From positions 1 through 18,222 of the forward strand of contig JARKOC010000457.1 of the NCBI GenBank assembly GCA_029975915.1: a stretch of DNA of 18,222 bases. Reading direction: 5' to 3'. Below, piece by piece: positions 7,625 through 14,812 of this stretch (position 1 is its first letter; each line of letters starts with the position of its first letter). The DNA is from Bryobacteraceae bacterium. Lineage in GTDB: Bacteria > Acidobacteriota > Terriglobia > Bryobacterales > Bryobacteraceae. The position numbers and the translations under genes were made by a program. Under the pieces are notes generated by a model. That model was not told the DNA's origin and did not search any database. It worked only from the letters and a program-made list of their open reading frames with translations.

Positions 7625-8992
7625 ATGAAGAAACTGATCGGAGTTTGCGCCGCCGCAGTGTGCCTGCTCGGCGCGACGGCCAATGCGCAGAAGACTTACG
7701 TCTTACAGGCGCCCCGCTGGGGTGAGGCGCAGGTCAAGGCGGTGACGGATGCGGGAGGAACCGTTGTGTTCGGCCATGACGGCGCGGGCGTTGGCGTGGC
7801 CACCTCTTCGGCTCCCGATTTTCTGGATCGCGTGAGAGCATCAAGAGCCATTAGCGGCGCTGCGGAAGACATGATGGTGAAGTGGCAGCCCGACTTGAAG
7901 GTGGTTGAAGCCGGCGACGCCACCGAACAGGCAGTCACGCCTGGGAACGAAACGTTCTACCCGATTCAGTGGGCTCCGAAGGCGGTCGAAGCGCCTGCCG
8001 CGTGGGCTCAGGGCTGCACAGGCAAAGGAGTCCGGGTAGCGATTCTTGACGGCGGAATTCACTCAACGCACATCGATTTGGCGGCCAATCTTGATGTTGC
8101 CCGATCCGCCTCCTTCGTTCCGGGCTTCAACTTCAACCAGGACGTGGGCACCTTTTGGCACGGAACGCACGTCGCCGGCATCGTGGCGGCGGCTGACAAC
8201 AACATTGGGACCATTGGGATTGCGCCTGAAGCCACACTGGTCGGCGTGAAGGTTCTCCACAATGGGAGCGGAGCGTTTTCCTGGATCATCCAGGGCATTC
8301 TCTACGCCTCGACCCCGATCGCCGGCGGCGGAGCCGGCGCCGACATCATCAACATGAGCCTGGGCGCGGGCTTCCCCAAGAATGCGGGCGATCCCAGCGA
8401 AGCGGCGCAGTTGGTGGCGGCTCTCAATAAAGCCGTGAACTATGCCAACCGTTTCGGCGTGCTGGTCGTCTCTTCGGCCGGAAATGACGCGCTCGATCTG
8501 GATCACAGCGGCAATTACATCAAGGTGCCGGCCGAGTCCGGATCGGGGATCGCTGTTTCGGCTACCGGGCCGGTCGCCTTCGCGTATGGCAACACCGATT
8601 TCCGGCGCCCGGCCAGCTACACAAACTATGGGAACTCCATGGTGAACGTGGCGGGACCCGGCGGAGACTTCGCCTATCCTGGAAACGAGAACTGCACGAT
8701 GCCGACTGCTACCGGAACCGTCACAGTTCCCTGCTGGGCTTTCGATATGGTGATTAGTACGAGCCGGGGGTCGGGCGCTTCAATTGCGTCCTACACATGG
8801 GCAGCCGGCACCAGCATGGCGGCGCCAGCGGTTTCCGGCGTTGCGGCCATCGCCAAGCAGATGCACCCTGGAATGAACGGTAACGCTCTCGGCACATTCG
8901 TGCAGCGCACGGCGGACGACGAGGGCAAACCGGGCAACGACCCGTTCTACGGCAAGGGCTTCGTGAACGCGCGGCGCGCCTGTACGCAATAG
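7625..8992 (+). CDS. Secreted subtilisin-like S8 family serine peptidase
   Basis: A 455-residue exported serine protease. The start at 7625 is chosen because GGGAGG lies about 10 bases upstream and the protein then begins with a proper signal peptide (MKKLIGVCAAAVCLLG), with probable cleavage after ANA at residue 21. Residues about 23-90 look like a pro-region that would be removed on activation. The S8 catalytic set is complete: Asp142 (VAILDGG), His179 (HGTHVAG), oxyanion Asn287 (SSAGND) and Ser397 (GTSMAAPAVSG). The chain ends about 58 residues after the catalytic serine, so no extra C-terminal domain or sorting tag is present. A strong hairpin terminator follows, so it is probably a single transcription unit. 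The target is unknown; general extracellular protein degradation is the simplest role. Confidence 0.94.
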   Translation: MKKLIGVCAAAVCLLGATANAQKTYVLQAPRWGEAQVKAVTDAGGTVVFGHDGAGVGVATSSAPDFLDRVRASRAISGAAEDMMVKWQPDLKVVEAGDATEQAVTPGNETFYPIQWAPKAVEAPAAWAQGCTGKGVRVAILDGGIHSTHIDLAANLDVARSASFVPGFNFNQDVGTFWHGTHVAGIVAAADNNIGTIGIAPEATLVGVKVLHNGSGAFSWIIQGILYASTPIAGGGAGADIINMSLGAGFPKNAGDPSEAAQLVAALNKAVNYANRFGVLVVSSAGNDALDLDHSGNYIKVPAESGSGIAVSATGPVAFAYGNTDFRRPASYTNYGNSMVNVAGPGGDFAYPGNENCTMPTATGTVTVPCWAFDMVISTSRGSGASIASYTWAAGTSMAAPAVSGVAAIAKQMHPGMNGNALGTFVQRTADDEGKPGNDPFYGKGFVNARRACTQ

Positions 8993-9028
8993 AGCCGCGG
9001 AACTGAATACCGAAGAATGGGAAGCACG

Positions 9029-9058
9029 GAGGCGGCCGGCCAGCCGCCTCTTACTTTT
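9029..9058 (+). terminator. Intrinsic terminator after the S8 peptidase gene
   Basis: GAGGCGGC (9029-9036) and GCCGCCTC (9043-9050) are perfect inverted arms of 8 bases around a 6-base loop. TTACTTTT follows. It begins 37 bases after the peptidase stop codon and separates that gene from the YihY-type gene. Confidence 0.8.
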
Positions 9059-9092
9059 GAAGTGCGGATCGAGGCGGCGCTGGCGGTTGTGA

Positions 9093-9968
9093 ATGTCAGG
9101 GCAAGTAGGGCAATATCGTAAGGACGTGCACTGGAAGCGCTGGCTGGTTTGTTTCCGAAGGGCTGCTTGGGGGACCTACAAGCACGGCGGATTGGGGTAT
9201 GCCAAGGGCGCGGCCTACTCAGCCCTGCTGGCCTTCTTTCCTGTTCTGACCACTGTCACAACTCTTTTAATCCAGGCCAACGCTGCTGCTGTATCGAGGC
9301 GCATCGTGACCTTTCTCTTCCAGGTCTCCCCTCCTGGCATCGAGGACCTGATCCGGTACCAGATGGCCGAACGGGGCGCCAAGCCCGTGACGTTGCCGCT
9401 GATTGCCGGGCTACTTTCAGTTTGGGCGGCGTCGGGGGTCACCAGCAGCCTGCTGGACGCGTTTCAGGCCGCATACGGCCGCCCGCATGGCCGGGGCACG
9501 GTACGCCAGCGATTGATTGCCATCTGGCTGGTGGTGGCGGCGATCCTGCCAGTTGTCGGCGCAAGCGCAATGATGCTGCTCGGCGTCAAGGCCGAAACCT
9601 GGCTGTTCCAGTTACTGGGCGTCCTTGAAAGCGGGGAGACGGTCCGCGGCGGCATCCGGTTTTTCAGCTACTCGCTCAACCTGCTTCTGGGTTTTGTCGC
9701 GATGGTCGCCGCCGCGGGAATGCTCTACTGGTTTGGGCCGGTTGGGCCCAAAGGCCGCAAGGTCTGGCCGGGCGCATGGCTGGCCGCGAGTTTGTGGCTT
9801 ATTCTGACGCTGGTTTTCACCTGGTATGTCCGCAACATCGCCAATTACAACGTTCTTTACGGCTCGATCGGCGCGGTCATCGCGTTGATGGTCTGGCTGT
9901 GGCTGTTGAGCCTGGCGGCGATGGTGGGCTGCGAGTTCAACACGCGTCTTGACGGCCACCGCCACTAG
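9093..9968 (+). CDS. YihY/virulence factor BrkB family inner-membrane protein
   Basis: A 291-residue polytopic membrane protein with about six hydrophobic segments, near residues 42-62, 109-130, 148-168, 192-218, 230-252 and 258-282. Family hallmarks are the early AKGAAYSALLAFFPVLTTV segment, the mid-protein GRPHGRGTVRQRLIA loop, the LYWFGPVGPKGRKVWPGA segment and the C-terminal YGSIGAVIALMVWLWL. The family was once labelled ribonuclease BN in error and its molecular function is still unclear; transport or envelope roles have been proposed. The chosen ATG lacks a good ribosome site (GGCGGTTGTGA precedes it), so the true start could differ by some codons, but the conserved core begins about 35 residues in. 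The terminator before it makes it a separate unit from the peptidase. Confidence 0.9.
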   Translation: MSGQVGQYRKDVHWKRWLVCFRRAAWGTYKHGGLGYAKGAAYSALLAFFPVLTTVTTLLIQANAAAVSRRIVTFLFQVSPPGIEDLIRYQMAERGAKPVTLPLIAGLLSVWAASGVTSSLLDAFQAAYGRPHGRGTVRQRLIAIWLVVAAILPVVGASAMMLLGVKAETWLFQLLGVLESGETVRGGIRFFSYSLNLLLGFVAMVAAAGMLYWFGPVGPKGRKVWPGAWLAASLWLILTLVFTWYVRNIANYNVLYGSIGAVIALMVWLWLLSLAAMVGCEFNTRLDGHRH

Positions 9969-9997
9969 GTTTTTTGCACCTTTGCCGCTCCCATGGA

Positions 9998-10007
9998 GTA
10001 GTACTAC
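9998..10007. promoter_or_regulatory. Perfect 10-base palindrome beside a promoter
   Basis: GTAGTACTAC is its own reverse complement and ends six bases before the -35 element of the promoter at 10014-10042. The position would suit an operator or activator site, but the palindrome is short and no regulator is encoded nearby. Confidence 0.3.
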
Positions 10008-10013
10008 ACCCCG

Positions 10014-10042
10014 TTGTGTACCAAGGTCGGTAGGCGTATACT
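10014..10042 (+). promoter_or_regulatory. Sigma-70-like promoter of the secreted propeller gene
   Basis: TTGTGT (10014-10019) and TATACT (10037-10042) are separated by exactly 17 bases. The -10 element matches the consensus at five of six positions and the -35 at three of six. Transcription would start near 10049 and give a leader of about 100 bases before the start codon at 10148. Confidence 0.5.
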
Positions 10043-10147
10043 CCGTTTGGCGCACCCGCGCCACTTGAGGCGTTGCGCGATCCAGCCAATTGGACCGTGC
10101 GGAAATCAGTTTCGGTAACCTCTTTTCTCAAACAGTCAGGAGCAAGT

Positions 10148-11740
10148 ATGGACCTCGCCAGCAAGTTTTTGGCCGGGATTCTCGTGTGTGCTCTTTGCCC
10201 CACTGTCGCCAGTGGAGCGCAACCGGCAGGCATCAAGGCCGTCAAGACGGTGGATCTGTACACCTACAGCGAAGACGTCACATACATCAGTACCGGCCCT
10301 CACGCCAAACACGTGGCGTTTATTGAGGACTCGATTATCCGCGCATATGCGCTCACCAGCCAGGGGGGCGGCGCCGTCAAGGAGTTGTTCGACCTGACGG
10401 ACAAAACACCCAGGGGCTTCGTGAACGGCCTCGCTTACATGGAGAGCGAGAAACGGTTCGCCATCATCTCCAGGGACTTCATGGAAAAGATCATGGTCTT
10501 TGAGCCCAATGGGAAGCTTCAGAGCGAACGGACCATCACCTACCCGCCCGGATACCACGTTGGCATGGTAGAGGGAATCGAATACATCCCGGCTGACGCC
10601 GCCCAGTACCCGGACCATCTGGTCATGTGCACGGGTGAGGGCGATGGCGTCACTGCGCCTGAGACAGGGGACATCATGGTGCTGACGCGGGATGGGAACG
10701 TGGTGAAAAGAATTCCGCTCCCGGCTTCCACTTGGGGCTGCGGGGGGATTGCCTACCGGGCGCCCGGCGAATTGCTTGTCACTGGCTTCAACGACGGCGA
10801 CTGGGGCGTTGTCACGGTGATCGATTTCAATGGGAACGTGCTGGCTGTGGGGCCAGACCGGATCGACCCGGCGGGCGAGGGTCTGGCCAGTTTGCCGGAT
10901 GGCAGAGTCGTGGCTGTCGGGAGCGGCGGACAGGTCCTCATGTTGGGGCCGGACCTGCGGCGAATGCCGGATGGCGACCGGACGTTCCGTGAGACCCAAG
11001 GATTGGGCCATCAGATCTACGGCTTGGCGTGGAACAGCCAGAAGAACGGGTTCGTGCTGTCAGGGAACCTGCTCATGGACGCCGCAGCTTCTGCGCTGTA
11101 CGATCTGCCGACGACGTTCACGGGAGCGGTCAAACTCGAGGATCTCCAGCCACGGCCGAGCCCACCCTACTTCATCCCGCGCAGACTGACCTACCTTCCC
11201 GCTGAGGGGCTGATCGCCATGGCGCAGCCGGGACAGGGGATCCCGTACCCGACGGGACAGACGATTCAGCTTTTCTATGGCGACACTGGCGACTATGCAG
11301 GCCAGATCGACCTTACACCCTGGGCTGCGGGCCGTGGCGGAATTCGCGGCGTGGCCTACCATGCGGCCTCGAACCAGTTCGCCGTTACGTTTGTCGGCGA
11401 AACAGGCAAAGTCCACCTCGCCAGCCGGAACGGTGTACACATCAACACCGTCGATTACTCCGGCACCATTTCGAGTCCGGTCATGAACGTGGAGTTCTTC
11501 CCCTCGGGCAATGAACTGCTGATGTCGAACGGTGCGGCGATCTTCATCGGGGATTTGAACGGCAACATCACTGAGCAGTACTCCGTCGCGGAGTTGGGGA
11601 TTCCGCAGCCGCGTGGAGGCAACTTCGACTTTGGATACATCTCCACCGGCGAGTACGCCGGGAATTTCGCCACGCTATCGATTAACCGGGCCCCGGACAG
11701 GTTGATCATCTTCACGTTTGACGCGTCCCGGAAAAAATAG
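10148..11740 (+). CDS. Secreted beta-propeller-like protein, unknown function
   Basis: A 530-residue exported protein. The start at 10148 has an AGGAG ribosome site five bases upstream and yields a signal peptide (MDLASKFLAGILVCALCPTV) with probable cleavage after ASG. The mature chain is a succession of short beta-strands joined by turns such as FEPNGKLQ, LTRDGNVVKRIPL, VIDFNGNVLAVGP, SLPDGRVVAVGSGGQVLM, ASRNGVHINTV and GDLNGNITEQY. These recur every 40-60 residues like the blades of an NHL/SMP-30/YVTN-type beta-propeller. No catalytic signature is visible. It is preceded by its own promoter and separated by about 180 bases from the YihY-type gene. I infer a periplasmic or extracellular binding or scaffold role, but the ligand is unknown. 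The exact propeller subfamily is unresolved. Confidence 0.75.
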   Translation: MDLASKFLAGILVCALCPTVASGAQPAGIKAVKTVDLYTYSEDVTYISTGPHAKHVAFIEDSIIRAYALTSQGGGAVKELFDLTDKTPRGFVNGLAYMESEKRFAIISRDFMEKIMVFEPNGKLQSERTITYPPGYHVGMVEGIEYIPADAAQYPDHLVMCTGEGDGVTAPETGDIMVLTRDGNVVKRIPLPASTWGCGGIAYRAPGELLVTGFNDGDWGVVTVIDFNGNVLAVGPDRIDPAGEGLASLPDGRVVAVGSGGQVLMLGPDLRRMPDGDRTFRETQGLGHQIYGLAWNSQKNGFVLSGNLLMDAAASALYDLPTTFTGAVKLEDLQPRPSPPYFIPRRLTYLPAEGLIAMAQPGQGIPYPTGQTIQLFYGDTGDYAGQIDLTPWAAGRGGIRGVAYHAASNQFAVTFVGETGKVHLASRNGVHINTVDYSGTISSPVMNVEFFPSGNELLMSNGAAIFIGDLNGNITEQYSVAELGIPQPRGGNFDFGYISTGEYAGNFATLSINRAPDRLIIFTFDASRKK

Positions 11741-11841
11741 CGGGCCGGCCGGGCAGGACGGCCACGCGGTGACGGGGCCCAGTTGACCAGCGGGGGCAGA
11801 GCCGCGCCGGAAGCCGCCCGACCCCTTAGACTGGTTGGTGC

Positions 11842-13869
11842 ATGAGCTATCAGCTTGGCATCGACTATAAACCGCGGGGCGACCAGGGCCAGGCCATCGA
11901 ACAACTTGTCCGGGGCGCGTCATCAGGCGAACCGCATCAAGTCCTGCTCGGCGTCACGGGTTCGGGCAAGACCTTCACCATGGCCAAGGTGATCGAGGAG
12001 ACGGGCCGCCCGGCGCTCATCATGGCCCACAACAAGATCCTGGCCGCGCAGTTGTACCAGGAGTTCAAGCAATTCTTCCCGGGCAACGCGGTCGAGTACT
12101 TTGTCAGCTATTACGACTACTATCAGCCAGAAGCCTACGTCCCAGCCACGGATCTCTATATCGAGAAGGAATCGACGATCAACGAGGAGTTGGACAAGCT
12201 GCGGCTGGCGGCGACCAAATCGCTGTTTGAGCGGCGGGATGTGGTGATTGTGGCGTCGGTGAGCTGCATCTATGGCCTGGGGTCACCGGAAGCGTATTTT
12301 GGACTGCTGCTGATGCTCGAAAAGGGACAGCGCATCCGCCGGGAGCAGATCACGCAGAAGCTGGTCGAGATCCTCTATTCACGCAACGACGCCGATTTCA
12401 AGCGCGGGACTTACCGGGTCCGCGGCGATGTCATCGAGGTCTGGCCAACCTACGACGACTGGGCCTACCGGATCGAACTGTTCGGCGATGAAGTAGACGG
12501 GCTTTCGCAGATCGACCCCCTGCTGGGCCAGGTTCGCCAAAGCTACCAGCGCCTGCCCATCTATCCGGCTTCGCACTACGTGATGAGCAACGAGACGCGC
12601 GAGTCGGCGCTCAAAAGCATCGAGATGGAGCTTGAGTGGTGGCAGGGCGAACTCGAAAAACAGGGCAAGGCGGTGGAGGCGCAACGGATCTACCAGCGCA
12701 CGATGTTCGACCTGGAGATGATCCGCAACGTTGGCTATTGCCACGGAATCGAAAACTATTCGCGGCACTTCAGCGGCCGCCTTCCAGGCGAGCCGCCTCC
12801 GACGCTGCTCGATTACTTGCCTCAGGACGCCTTGCTGTTCATCGACGAAAGCCACCAGACGGTGCCGCAGATCGGGGGGATGTATCACGGAGACAGGTCA
12901 CGAAAGGAAACACTGGTCAAGTACGGTTTCCGGATGCCGAGCGCCCTGGACAACCGGCCGCTGACATTCGAGGAGTTCGAGAACCGGATTCACCAGACGA
13001 TCTATGTCAGCGCGACCCCAGGGCCGTACGAGTTGAACAAGACCGGCGGAGCGGTTGTCGAACAGATCATCCGGCCGACGGGTCTGGTGGATCCTGAGGT
13101 GGAGGTGCGTCCCATTCGCGGCCAGGTTGACGATCTGCTGGGCGAAATCCGGGCCAGGGTGGAACGCGGCCAGCGGGTGCTGATCACCACACTGACAAAA
13201 AGGATGGCGGAGGATCTTCAGGAATACTACAGCGAACTCGGCGTTAAATCGAGTTATATGCACTCGGAGGTAGAAACGCTTGAGCGCGTGAAGATTATCC
13301 GCAACCTGAGGCGTGGGGAGATCGATGTTCTGATCGGGGTGAATCTGCTCAGGGAGGGCCTGGATCTGCCGGAGGTCAGCCTGGTGGCGGTGCTCGACGC
13401 CGACAAGGAAGGGTTTCTGCGATCGGCAGGATCGCTGATACAGACCATCGGGCGGGCGGCGCGCAACGTGGATGGAAGGGCGATTTTGTACGCGGACAGG
13501 ATGACGGATTCGATGAAGCGGGCCATCGAGGAGACAAGCCGCCGGCGCCAGATCCAGAGCGAGTATAACGAAGAGCACGGGATCACGCCTGAGTCGATCG
13601 TGAAGCCGGTTGACATGGTTTTGGCGCGCATCTCGGAAGCCGATTACGTCACGCCGCCGGCGGAATCGGAGGAGGAAATCGCGCTCCTCAGCGTAGAGCA
13701 GCGAGGCGCGCTGATCGAAGATTTGGAGAAAAAGATGCGTGATGCCGCAAAGTCATTTGAATTTGAGCGCGCCGCGCAGTATCGTGATCGCATCAAGGCG
13801 TTAAGGACGCCTCAACCTTATGAGAAGGACCAAGCCGTCGGGACTGGTGATCTCGGGGCAGTTGGCTGA
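11842..13869 (+). CDS. uvrB: UvrABC excinuclease subunit B
   Basis: A 675-residue product, normal length for UvrB, the damage-verifying helicase-like subunit of bacterial nucleotide excision repair that receives DNA from UvrA and recruits UvrC. Walker A is GVTGSGKT (37-44, Lys43). The damage-probing beta-hairpin is intact ([20 protein letters not shown], 90-109). Walker B is DESH (Asp335). The C-terminal helicase motifs include [14 protein letters not shown] and QTIGRAARN. The UVR coiled-coil motif that binds UvrC lies near 623-655 ([28 protein letters not shown]). The last 20 residues are unusual and are shared as DNA with the start of the next gene. No Shine-Dalgarno sequence precedes the ATG; a TAGACT at 11827-11832 could be a -10 box of a nearly leaderless transcript. 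Confidence 0.98.
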   Translation: MSYQLGIDYKPRGDQGQAIEQLVRGASSGEPHQVLLGVTGSGKTFTMAKVIEETGRPALIMAHNKILAAQLYQEFKQFFPGNAVEYFVSYYDYYQPEAYVPATDLYIEKESTINEELDKLRLAATKSLFERRDVVIVASVSCIYGLGSPEAYFGLLLMLEKGQRIRREQITQKLVEILYSRNDADFKRGTYRVRGDVIEVWPTYDDWAYRIELFGDEVDGLSQIDPLLGQVRQSYQRLPIYPASHYVMSNETRESALKSIEMELEWWQGELEKQGKAVEAQRIYQRTMFDLEMIRNVGYCHGIENYSRHFSGRLPGEPPPTLLDYLPQDALLFIDESHQTVPQIGGMYHGDRSRKETLVKYGFRMPSALDNRPLTFEEFENRIHQTIYVSATPGPYELNKTGGAVVEQIIRPTGLVDPEVEVRPIRGQVDDLLGEIRARVERGQRVLITTLTKRMAEDLQEYYSELGVKSSYMHSEVETLERVKIIRNLRRGEIDVLIGVNLLREGLDLPEVSLVAVLDADKEGFLRSAGSLIQTIGRAARNVDGRAILYADRMTDSMKRAIEETSRRRQIQSEYNEEHGITPESIVKPVDMVLARISEADYVTPPAESEEEIALLSVEQRGALIEDLEKKMRDAAKSFEFERAAQYRDRIKALRTPQPYEKDQAVGTGDLGAVG

Positions 13870-14659
13870 GACCACCCTGTTGCGCCTGCCCGCGCTGACC
13901 GAGGACCTGGGCCCTGTAGCCGCGAGTTCCAAGCGGCTGGCGAGCCGTTACGCGAACACACTCAGACGCGGCTGGGCGGCAGCGAACTGGGGCGAATTGT
14001 CGGCATCGCGGATCATTTATCTACAGGTTCCGGCCGCTGAATTGTCCTCCACTTTGGAAGCTCTGATGAGTAGCGTCCATTCGTGGCACCGCCGCGTGGC
14101 GGTTCTATTGGACGATGCGCTGGACTCCAATTCGCTCGCCCCGCTCGAGCGTGCCGGGGCGCACGTCGCCAGTCTCACCCACGCCCCGTTGACAGCCGCG
14201 AGCGTGGCGCTGGTTGAGGGTGACGCTCATGCGGTCTCCTGTATGAGAAAGGTGTTGCGGCGGTCGGGGGTCAAGTTCATCCATTTGAGGGACGGTGCGA
14301 AGGACGTCTACAACGCTGGCATGGCGCTTGGCGCGTCGTTGGCGGGAGTTGTCGCCGATATGTCGATTCGTGCAGTCCGTCTGGCTGGCGTCGATCCGGC
14401 CACTGCCAGGAGAATCGTCAATCAATCGGTGGACACGGCGCTGATGCAGGCTCCGGCCCAATGCAGATCGGCTTGGGCCGGGCGGCGGAGCAACTCTGAG
14501 AAGGCGCTCTTGCTCAAGCAACTGTCGGCCCTCGAAGGTTCCGATCCTGTGGCTGGCGCATTCCTGTGGGAGACGATCACCGCCGCACTGCAGTTCTACG
14601 GCGCCGACGCCAGATGGCTCCGGAAGCCGCGCACCGCCGGTTCAGGCGGCTCGCATTAG
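13820..14659 (+). CDS. Rossmann-like / DUF2520-type protein with degenerate nucleotide-binding motif
   Basis: A 279-residue soluble protein. Its layout resembles the DUF2520/NADP-dependent oxidoreductase-like family. There is an N-terminal Rossmann-like half (strand [16 protein letters not shown], then [35 protein letters not shown]), followed by [13 protein letters not shown] and VALVEGD. The C-terminal half is all-helical (about 150-275), with [24 protein letters not shown] corresponding to the family's dimer helices. The usual GxGxxG is replaced by SGQLAE, so cofactor binding is doubtful. The ATG at 13820 overlaps uvrB by 50 bases in another frame; an AAGGA lies 14 bases upstream, and an in-frame GTG at 13847 is an alternative. 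The overlap implies coupled translation with uvrB. The assignment rests on layout alone. Confidence 0.65.
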   Translation: MRRTKPSGLVISGQLAETTLLRLPALTEDLGPVAASSKRLASRYANTLRRGWAAANWGELSASRIIYLQVPAAELSSTLEALMSSVHSWHRRVAVLLDDALDSNSLAPLERAGAHVASLTHAPLTAASVALVEGDAHAVSCMRKVLRRSGVKFIHLRDGAKDVYNAGMALGASLAGVVADMSIRAVRLAGVDPATARRIVNQSVDTALMQAPAQCRSAWAGRRSNSEKALLLKQLSALEGSDPVAGAFLWETITAALQFYGADARWLRKPRTAGSGGSH

Positions 14660-14758
14660 ACTGGCTGGTCCCGGCAGACGCAGCGGAAAAGTGCGATGCT
14701 TTTCACCGGAGCCGTTCATCTGAAAAAGTGAGGCGCGTTTCGAGTGGCGGCCCGCGGT

Positions 14759-14788
14759 TTGCGGGGCTTGCGGCAAGAACGCTAAAAT
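14759..14788 (+). promoter_or_regulatory. Candidate promoter of aceE
   Basis: TTGCGG (14759-14764) and TAAAAT (14783-14788) are 18 bases apart. The -10 matches the consensus at five of six positions, the -35 at three of six. Transcription would start near 14795, about 18 bases before the start codon. No clear ribosome site is present in that short leader. Confidence 0.4.
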
Positions 14789-14812
14789 TCAGAGAGTCCC
14801 CACAATAAATCA

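Noticed and set aside
10073..10147. 25-codon N-terminal extension of the propeller protein
   Set aside because: The start at 10148 has AGGAG at the right distance and a clean signal peptide, so the upstream in-frame start is unlikely.
12379..12888. Minus-strand open frame within uvrB
   Set aside because: Opposite strand of a fully conserved uvrB segment; no independent evidence for coding.
14686..14704. GAAAAG/CTTTTC hairpin as a terminator before aceE
   Set aside because: The stem is short and mostly A-T pairs, with no T-tract after it, so it is not convincing.
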